The position numbers were made by a program, and so were the translations under genes. Below are positions 58,401-62,726 of a stretch of DNA of 62,726 bases, piece by piece (positions within the stretch are counted from its first letter, which is position 1; each line of letters starts with the position of its first letter). A model generated the notes under the pieces. It saw nothing but the letters and a program-made list of their open reading frames with translations, made no database searches and was not told the origin of the DNA. Source of the DNA: Flavobacteriales bacterium (GTDB lineage: Bacteria > Bacteroidota > Bacteroidia > Flavobacteriales_G > JALEGO01); NCBI GenBank assembly GCA_020629755.1, contig JAHDCS010000007.1:1-62726 (forward strand). Reading direction: 5' to 3'.

Positions 58401-59303
58401 CTCAATCATTACTCTGTTGTCATTTAAACTCGGAAAGTATTCGTTACTCGGTATAAATTCAACATCTAAGCTTAAGGTAGTGTCTGAATATGGGGGGATG
58501 GTAATGCCAGATTCAATTTCTTTACTTTTAATGCCAGCAATTTGAATTTGAGACCCTAAGGTGGTTTTGAGTTTGATGTTTTCTTCAGCATTGCCTTTAT
58601 TTTCAAACGTAACGTTTAGCTGTTTAAGGGTGCTCTCTTCGTTGATTAAAACATAACGTTCATCTGAAGTGAGTTTCCAATCAGAAATTCTTGGCAGGTG
58701 TGCATAGGTGTATGCGGCCGGTATTAAGGGGATGTCTTCTTCGTCTACCAGCTCAACACTAATAACATAAGCGATACCTCCAACAGAGTTTTTTGGCATA
58801 GACAAACGAATAGGGATATTTTTTTGTTCACCAGGGCGAAGTGTAATCATAGGATTAGAGCGAATAGCCATAACACGCTTCCAGCCTTCTGGAAAAGAAA
58901 ACTTGAGCTGTCCTTCAAAGGGTTTTTGTGAATTATTACTGATGTTTAATACGTTAAAATAGATTTCTGAAGGATCGTGAATGGCTTTGTATTTCACGAA
59001 ATGTGCAAAGGCTTTATCCGTGGGGATTTTTCCTGAGAATAATTCTACTTTATTAATAGAGTCACTTGCGGTTACGGTTCCGGTTTCTTGTTTAATTTCT
59101 TCTGATTTAACTTTAGGGATAATGCTTGTGCCAGAAGCTTTCTGTTTCTGTATTACAGGGGTTTTTGAAGTAGAGTCGAGAGCTGAGGGTTCAGTGATTT
59201 GACTAGCAGCCGAGTCTAAAGGTGTTATTTGCGCTAGGCAGTCATTAAAAATGCCTATAGCTAACACACCTATGATTAGGTATTTTAAAATGTGTTTTGT
59301 CAT
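55425..59303 (-). CDS. Large outer-membrane barrel with chaperone-like N-domain and SPOR C-domain
   Basis: 1292 residues. Signal peptide (FNDCLAQ), then Ig-like domains (FEGQLKFSFPEGWKRVMAI, TLRPGEQKNIPIRLSMP) resembling NEW3 or periplasmic-chaperone folds. A barrel of roughly 500 residues with YTATLGDIVMSGWFLPYNGR and GGSFEYHKGKYNLFGAV follows. Next is a CNA-B/SdrD-like module (FFKDLNGNKIKDENEVGIPN) and a carboxypeptidase-regulatory-like module. A Glu-rich linker then carries two related segments (KLETLIAQSEAEERAEIEAI and KLEALINKSQAEEKEEMEAI). Residues from 1199 form a SPOR peptidoglycan-binding domain. The order of parts is like an usher with built-in chaperone and plug modules, but that is inference. 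Two small secreted proteins lie upstream. Confidence 0.7.
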   Translation of the reverse strand: MTKHILKYLIIGVLAIGIFNDCLAQITPLDSAASQITEPSALDSTSKTPVIQKQKASGTSIIPKVKSEEIKQETGTVTASDSINKVELFSGKIPTDKAFAHFVKYKAIHDPSEIYFNVLNISNNSQKPFEGQLKFSFPEGWKRVMAIRSNPMITLRPGEQKNIPIRLSMPKNSVGGIAYVISVELVDEEDIPLIPAAYTYAHLPRISDWKLTSDERYVLINEESTLKQLNVTFENKGNAEENIKLKTTLGSQIQIAGIKSKEIESGITIPPYSDTTLSLDVEFIPSNEYFPSLNDNRVMIEAQGEDDVKSKNINFWFEKVRSVHRNKLIEDESPLVVWADAFNIVTNNYPVVLQAGVKGTLLLKDRRRFQYFFFNPNIFNTGTTFSTGEHYYTYSRMFVRYITPSYTATLGDIVMSGWFLPYNGRGGSFEYHKGKYNLFGAVTQNVFSPVLTAGMRGSYQLQKDITLHGGLTYRKDDLRFTNTIAPSIGATVNALNNTFTGVFSTPLVTLKGTSPKTAYAHMISISSKRIERLKYLITSRYTSDWFLDVGGELLNNNVFANYKFKDITHSLNFNYNGNYSNRSFVDQNIQKQNIGRRNYHVNSLLYNKTLGPRTSISTGPGYQYYTFDHALTTTPQLKSHNYNYTFTANRRKTRDRSNSTTLQVGYTDVTEYDLFTQNVIDVNPYINASVLFTSRFKKNGIILGYYYGAPSFTSQRYLNETGRGSKSIRINPYFNFNLLDNRLTINSNIAAWYYINNRISRVSFFNFANYDLGKGWSATGNFLLYYFRRADIEALSSSYFDFNLNAGIKKVFDFNQPRQSYEDVEIIFFKDLNGNKIKDENEVGIPNVMVTIDNKRDSMNISASEYFTVNLMSDRFGRVACERIPSGLYTVTTQASDQTRGEYINQLGEMFELAIDNDLTQYVPYIKSNKIYGSINLKRDEFSAQGFLSVANIRITATDSLGNTYASLSDKQGDFILFVPQSGLYSVRVNNVFGEDFKLRQEEFKVDFNGLKEFKVSFLFEEGKRNINFKGDGKGINLENKFKNESDSLNSSLNNSDSTKTGSSDTQISAQEKLETLIAQSEAEERAEIEAIENANKTTDPNTSPQEQTDKEKLEALINKSQAEEKEEMEAIQQAIDQGKALPQTDDSATPGNQTNQSTNTSENITSEDLENTAAQAPINALFNDPNLLERPINKDMIFFKVQVGAYNTSASQDQIAAVKTALPDVEISPTPQGLTRLCMGEFKKREDAIALREQLLKNENIPNKGFVVVVGEYFGKFLTADEAEALLNSAE

Positions 59304-59358
59304 TTAAAAAGCGATCGCTAGCTTTTCAAATATACATTTTTTAGAAGGGTTTAGGGTT

Positions 59359-59961
59359 TTAGAGCCAATAAGATATGAACAGTAATACTTGAGGAACTGT
59401 TAATAAAAGCTCTATGTCTACCGTGTATAAATCAGGCGTCTGCCCTAAAAGGCGATTGCATGGAGGGAGAGGACATCCTGAATTATTCCCGCCACACTCA
59501 TATGAAATGTCAAGAATGGTTTGTTCAGGACCAGCCGCAATGGTATTTGGCACATGAAAGCCCGGAATAGTAGTGGCTAAAGCTTGATAACCAGAATTTA
59601 AAGCAACATATCCGCCGGTGGGGGTAAATTGAGGCGGATTTGGGGAATTATCTACAGAGCGCAATCTTAGTGTATTTAAAGGAAGAGATCCTCCAGCATC
59701 TCCATTAATAGCAGGTGTAATGGCTCTAAAATTTAACGTCCACCCAAGAATAAAGGTATCAATAGCGTCGACGGTTGTTTCTTGCATTTTAATTTTAATG
59801 CGTGTCCAATCCGTATAGGTGACACCATTTTCAAGCTTTGAAAATGAATTAAACACAAAGGGCACCAGATTGCCCTTTTCAATAAAAAAACCAGCGGAGT
59901 TCTGACCTAATAATAGCGAAGAGAAAGAGAAGAACAAGAAAGATATTAGCAGACGTATCAT
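59359..59961 (-). CDS. Secreted protein, possible surface subunit A
   Basis: 200 residues. Signal peptide ends LLLGQ. The mature part is beta-rich with FVFNSFSKLENGV, TRIKIKMQETTVDAIDTFIL, SLPLNTLRLRSVD and NRLLGQTPDLYTVDIELLL. These line up in order with segments of the 213-residue protein encoded just upstream. A Cys-containing loop (YECGGNNSGCPLPPCNR) is special to this one. It lies between that protein and the large barrel gene, in the same direction. It is likely exported or displayed, perhaps as a fibre subunit. Its promoter is the TATTTTTG box in the preceding terminator. Confidence 0.6.
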   Translation of the reverse strand: MIRLLISFLFFSFSSLLLGQNSAGFFIEKGNLVPFVFNSFSKLENGVTYTDWTRIKIKMQETTVDAIDTFILGWTLNFRAITPAINGDAGGSLPLNTLRLRSVDNSPNPPQFTPTGGYVALNSGYQALATTIPGFHVPNTIAAGPEQTILDISYECGGNNSGCPLPPCNRLLGQTPDLYTVDIELLLTVPQVLLFISYWL

Positions 59962-59973
59962 AATACTCTAAGG

Positions 59974-60010
59974 CAAAAATAAAAAAAGCCAGGCATAAAA
60001 CCTGGCTTTT
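59974..60010 (-). terminator. Terminator after subunit B gene, ending in a TATTTTTG promoter element
   Basis: On the minus strand AGCCAGG (60007-60001) pairs with CCTGGCT (59993-59987), followed by TTTTTTATTTTTG. The last eight bases, TATTTTTG (59981-59974), match the -7 element, and the next ATG is 12 bases on at 59961. Confidence 0.85.
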
Positions 60011-60035
60011 CATTTATATAACCTTTAAAACTAAA

Positions 60036-60677
60036 TTAGTCTGCAGGAACAAGCACTAAATAAACATTAGTAATATACCTGTCTTGTGCAATACTTTGTT
60101 GAAGTAAATTATCTTGACCAGTTACAGCAAGCAAATCTGGTGTGGCAAGTTCCCAGTTAATCGTAAAATCATTGTCATCAGTACCGCCTGCTGAAGAAGC
60201 AATATTAGAAACAATTTGTGTGGTATTAACATTGGTTAGCGCAACAATAGGTTCAGCAGCTGAAGGGATAAGATCCCAGTTTGTACCTTCCGCATATGAG
60301 CCTTGCTCATGTAATCGGTAACCTACATTATTTAAGTCTAAGGTGTTTACACTACCTGAAGCAGCAATGTCTGTACCTACAAAACAAGCATCTTCTGCAA
60401 ACATAAGGACATCAAAATCTCTAGAAGAAGCTACCGTGAAACGCGTATCATGAATTCTGTCGTTTGTTCCTACAGAAGGATTTTCAATGCCGTTAGTATA
60501 CTGAGAAATGGTATTGACCACAAATTCTACATTTCCTCCACTCACAACGTTTAGTCGCATTGTTGTATTAATGGTGATTGCAACGGGTATAACCGAGACA
60601 TCACTAATAGGCTGAGCCATAAAAGCGCTCGAAGCCATCGTAGCTCCAGCAATAAATAATGTTTTTAACTTTTTCAT
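60036..60677 (-). CDS. Secreted protein, possible surface subunit B (pilin-like)
   Basis: 213 residues. Signal peptide MKKLKTLFIAGATMASSAFMAQ. The mature chain is Asn/Thr/Val-rich and beta-predicted, with VEFVVNTISQYTNGI, HDTRFTVASSRDFDVLMF, NNVGYRLHE, FTINWELAT and a C-terminal strand YITNVYLVLVPAD. Size and composition resemble spore-coat-U/DUF4402-type fibre subunits, but I cannot assign a family. It is the first gene of a run towards the large SPOR barrel and has its own terminator, so it may be made in larger amounts than the genes after it. Confidence 0.6.
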   Translation of the reverse strand: MKKLKTLFIAGATMASSAFMAQPISDVSVIPVAITINTTMRLNVVSGGNVEFVVNTISQYTNGIENPSVGTNDRIHDTRFTVASSRDFDVLMFAEDACFVGTDIAASGSVNTLDLNNVGYRLHEQGSYAEGTNWDLIPSAAEPIVALTNVNTTQIVSNIASSAGGTDDNDFTINWELATPDLLAVTGQDNLLQQSIAQDRYITNVYLVLVPAD

Positions 60678-60809
60678 TTTAATTTAGTTTTAATTTTATA
60701 ACGTGATTACATACGCATTAGTTACAAAAATGAAATTTTTTTTCACAGTACAAAAAAAAGAGAGCATTTTTTTTAAGTAACCAAATAAGCGGTTAAAGCA
60801 AAAAGAGTT

Positions 60810-61313
60810 CTAGATGTAAATTAATTCAATGGCAATTTGGGTGTCTTGGTTTCCAGATACCTCAAAGCTGACGTCTCCAAAAGAGGGTTTTGAAAATCCT
60901 AACCCTGGATTATTAGAAAATCCAAAGCCTTCCGTAGGGATATTTAAAAAATTGGTATTAAGCTCTCCATCTTGATTTTTATCATGAAACATTGCAATGG
61001 CATATACTCCTGCTGGCACATCAGGAAAAGAGACTTCCATATTCTCACTTGTGATGGGCGCAGTATGACCAAGGAACGGATCACTTTCAGCATCAAAATT
61101 TGCTTCAGAACTATATAATGCTACCCTGAAATTACCTTCGATATTGTCAAACCCTTGAAGTAAAACTTTCAGTTCAGTGCCTGAGTCTCCACCATTGCCT
61201 TCAGCCGTTACTTTATCGACTGTAGATGGGTCAATGGGCTCATCATCCTTTTTGCAGGCAGTAAATAAAAGCGCGAAGAGAACGATGTAGGTTAATAAAT
61301 TATAATGTTTCAT
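60810..61313 (-). CDS. DUF2141 lipoprotein
   Basis: 167 residues. Lipoprotein signal with lipobox LFTAC (Cys20) followed by acidic residues. The DUF2141 core is clear: LQGFDNIEGNFRVALYSSE, DVPAGVYAIAMFHDKNQDGE, LNTNFLNIPTEGFGFSNN and FSKPSFGDVSF. The Asp-rich DKNQDGE may bind calcium. Function of the family is unknown. The 114 bases on its downstream side and the 132 before subunit B show A/T-rich sequence without a clear hairpin. Confidence 0.85.
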   Translation of the reverse strand: MKHYNLLTYIVLFALLFTACKKDDEPIDPSTVDKVTAEGNGGDSGTELKVLLQGFDNIEGNFRVALYSSEANFDAESDPFLGHTAPITSENMEVSFPDVPAGVYAIAMFHDKNQDGELNTNFLNIPTEGFGFSNNPGLGFSKPSFGDVSFEVSGNQDTQIAIELIYI

Positions 61314-61427
61314 AAAATGATGTTTGTCTCAAAAAAAGCACATTAGTTAGAAAATAAATAAGTTTTTATGTGTATTGTTTATAAATCAGTGGTTTTGTTG
61401 AAAACTAATCTAGGAAACAAGACGACA

Positions 61428-62099
61428 CTACTTTACAGGGGCTCCTTTAAAGGCATAGGCAATAAGGTTGGCTCCCATTTTTAAGGCTTTTTCTCTTACC
61501 TCTTCAGAATCACTGTGAATGCTTGCATCTTCCCATCCATCCCCCAAATCAGATTCAAAAGAGTAAAAACAAAGCATGCGTTCGTCATCAAAAATACCAT
61601 ATCCTTTGGCTGGTTTTTCATCGTGCTGATGAATTTTAGGCAAAGCATTAAAACGAAAAACTTCTTTATATACTCTGTGGTTTGAAGGGATTTCAACAAA
61701 TGCCTTATCTGGAAAAACTTTTTTCATCTCTCGACGAATAAACGGATCTAATCCGTAATTGTCGTCTATGTGTAAAAATCCTCCTGCTAAAAGGTAATTG
61801 CGTAAATTCTCAACGTCTGCTTGAGACAGAATAATATTGCCATGCCCGGTAAGATGTACCCAGGGGTAATTAAAAATATCAGAGCTGCCAATCTCTACAA
61901 TATCTTGCTCAGGATCAATTCGGGTATTTAATTTTGCATTGCAAAAGGCGATAAGATTAGGTAAAGAGGTTTCTAGATTGGCATACCAATCGCCTCCTCC
62001 ATTGTATTTAACCAGCGCAATTTTATAGGTATAATTTTTTTGTGCTGTAGTGAGGATGAAAAGAACAAAAAGAATGCCCCAATGAATCTTATGCATCAA
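61428..62099 (-). CDS. DUF4159 periplasmic protein
   Basis: 223 residues with a signal peptide (LFILTTAQ). The DUF4159 fold is recognised by VKYNGGGDWYANLETSLPNL, FNYPWVHLTGHGNI, GGFLHIDDNYGLDPFIRREM and GYGIFDDERMLCFY. The family is related to the glutamine-amidotransferase-like fold but has no known activity. In Bacteroidota it often lies with von-Willebrand and MoxR-type genes, which are not seen here. The start overlaps the end of the thioesterase gene by 11 bases. Confidence 0.85.
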   Translation of the reverse strand: MMHKIHWGILFVLFILTTAQKNYTYKIALVKYNGGGDWYANLETSLPNLIAFCNAKLNTRIDPEQDIVEIGSSDIFNYPWVHLTGHGNIILSQADVENLRNYLLAGGFLHIDDNYGLDPFIRREMKKVFPDKAFVEIPSNHRVYKEVFRFNALPKIHQHDEKPAKGYGIFDDERMLCFYSFESDLGDGWEDASIHSDSEEVREKALKMGANLIAYAFKGAPVK

Positions 62100-62601
62100 A
62101 TAAAGCTTTTAATTCGTTAGCGTCTTTAGGATCTAGCTTGCCTGCTAAAATTAAGCTTAATTGTCTGCGTCTAAGTGCACCAGCATATCTTTCTTTTTCT
62201 TGATCAGATTCCGGGATAAGCTTCGGAACTCCAATAGGGTTTCCGATCTGATCAACAGCTACAAATGTATAGATCGCTTCATTGCACTTTATGATTTCTC
62301 TGGTTCTATGGTCTTCGACAGTTACATCGATAAAAACTTCCATAGACGTTCTAAAAGAACGTGAGACCTTAGATTTTAACGTGACTACATCCCCTAATTT
62401 TATAGGTTGGTTAAATGAAACATTATTTACTGAGGCAGTGACTACTACACGTCTGCAAAATCTCTGTGCGGCAATGGCTGAACTGACATCCATCCAATGC
62501 AAAAGTCGTCCGCCCATTAAATTGCCAAGTACATTAGTATCGTTAGGCAACACTAGTTCTGTTGTAACAGCAAGAGTTTGAGAAGCTTTGATTTCTGTCA
62601 T
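62089..62601 (-). CDS. Acyl-CoA thioesterase (hotdog fold, YciA/BACH type)
   Basis: 170 residues from ATG 62601; the open frame extends further but is not coding. The hotdog catalytic region VLPNDTNVLGNLMGGRLLHWMD, with the Asn/Asp typical of acyl-CoA hydrolases, and FNQPIKLGDVVTLKSKVSRS are clear. It hydrolyses acyl-CoA to free acid and CoA. The start codon lies 5 bases after a TACCTTTG box, so the mRNA is probably leaderless. It leads an operon with the overlapping DUF4159 gene. Confidence 0.92.
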   Translation of the reverse strand: MTEIKASQTLAVTTELVLPNDTNVLGNLMGGRLLHWMDVSSAIAAQRFCRRVVVTASVNNVSFNQPIKLGDVVTLKSKVSRSFRTSMEVFIDVTVEDHRTREIIKCNEAIYTFVAVDQIGNPIGVPKLIPESDQEKERYAGALRRRQLSLILAGKLDPKDANELKALFDA

Positions 62602-62606
62602 AGATT

Positions 62607-62614
62607 CAAAGGTA
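62607..62614 (-). promoter_or_regulatory. -7 promoter element TACCTTTG of the thioesterase gene
   Basis: Exact TAnnTTTG match on the minus strand ending 5 bases before the ATG at 62601. Same sequence and same spacing as at the arginase gene. Confidence 0.6.
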
Positions 62615-62646
62615 ATATAAATACAAAATTTATGCCTTAAAGCATG

Positions 62647-62710
62647 TAACTTTGTCTTGCGATATAATAATTTTTGAATGTCCGTAATTTCACCTAATTT
62701 TGTATATTTG
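62647..62710 (+). promoter_or_regulatory. Possible promoter region for a plus-strand gene beyond the window
   Basis: TAACTTTG (62647-62654), TAATTTTG (62695-62702) and TATATTTG (62703-62710) all fit TAnnTTTG on the plus strand. TTTTTG at 62671-62676 could be a -33 box for the second. No start codon with a usable frame is seen before the window ends. Confidence 0.35.
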
Positions 62711-62726
62711 ACTGAATACAAAAGGA

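Larger units (their letters stand above)
4444..58500. repeat. Dispersed 9-bp word GGGGGGATG, 17 copies
   Basis: Plus-strand copies start at 6523, 8875, 13999, 17673, 22477, 26233, 26363, 48584, 53150, 55988 and 58492. Minus-strand copies (read as CATCCCCCC) start at 4444, 6715, 12906, 14852, 47884 and 51584. Near copies with a different last base are at 21156, 21444, 24243 (minus), 25796 and 52826. Copies lie in both orientations relative to genes and in several frames, coding LGGC, SGGM, RWGD, EGGW, IPP, NPSPQ and others, and one lies between genes. The bases just before the G run are usually T-rich. Confidence 0.9.

Overview
The window is chromosomal DNA from a member of the Bacteroidota, most likely the order Flavobacteriales. 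The evidence is low G+C by eye, no Shine-Dalgarno boxes before genes, promoters with a TAnnTTTG -7 element, type IX secretion (T9SS) sorting domains and a gliding-motility-type C-terminal domain, SprB-like repeats, an SDR-type threonine dehydrogenase, and a str-S10-spc-alpha ribosomal cluster without tuf or adk. Several start codons are TTG or GTG. I see no rRNA, tRNA, CRISPR array, insertion sequence or phage gene. After annotation no gene-free stretch is longer than about 180 bases.

Layout. 151-3658: deoC, an aldehyde dehydrogenase, a small basic protein and a half-length aldehyde dehydrogenase without catalytic residues; together they look like a deoxyribose-phosphate to acetate module. 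3793-6262: two Cys-rich small lipoproteins, a terminator and an OmpA-family protein. 6273-8824: mutY and a PduO-type cobalamin adenosyltransferase on the minus strand, divergent from an EamA transporter. 8843-12379: a surface protein with 48 copies of a 17-residue repeat and a self-cleaving S74 chaperone. 12419-15150: an arginase-family hydrolase overlapping argS. 15222-25454: two large repetitive secreted proteins, one with a T9SS type A tail and one with a type B tail. 25469-26659: MFS transporter. 26771-44484: one uninterrupted array rpsL-rpsG-fusA-rpsJ to rplQ, closed by a strong terminator. 44570-46950: carA-eno. 47046-51229: MORN-like protein, threonine dehydrogenase, trhO, an ICMT-like methyltransferase and a frameshifted KTSC lipoprotein. 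51390-53807: TonB-dependent-receptor-like barrel. 53830-60677 (minus): two related small secreted proteins, a 1292-residue outer-membrane barrel ending in a SPOR domain, and two small outer-membrane proteins; this may be a surface-fibre export locus. 60810-62601 (minus): DUF2141 lipoprotein, DUF4159 protein and acyl-CoA thioesterase.

Main observations. (1) The 9-mer GGGGGGATG occurs 17 times in both orientations. It appears in several reading frames, in unrelated proteins and once between genes, where chance predicts about 0.1. It looks like a genome-wide DNA signal such as a Chi-like, uptake or segregation word. It is absent from the 21 kb ribosomal block. (2) Several genes have a TAnnTTTG element ending only 4-7 bases before the start codon, implying leaderless mRNAs. 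In the arginase gene the only start that keeps the conserved first strand is ATT or another rare codon. (3) Three terminators end in a T-tract that is also a TATTTTTG promoter element for the next gene. (4) The 53.8-60.7 kb locus may be an undescribed usher-like system. (5) A KTSC lipoprotein gene is broken at an A10 tract and could be phase-variable.
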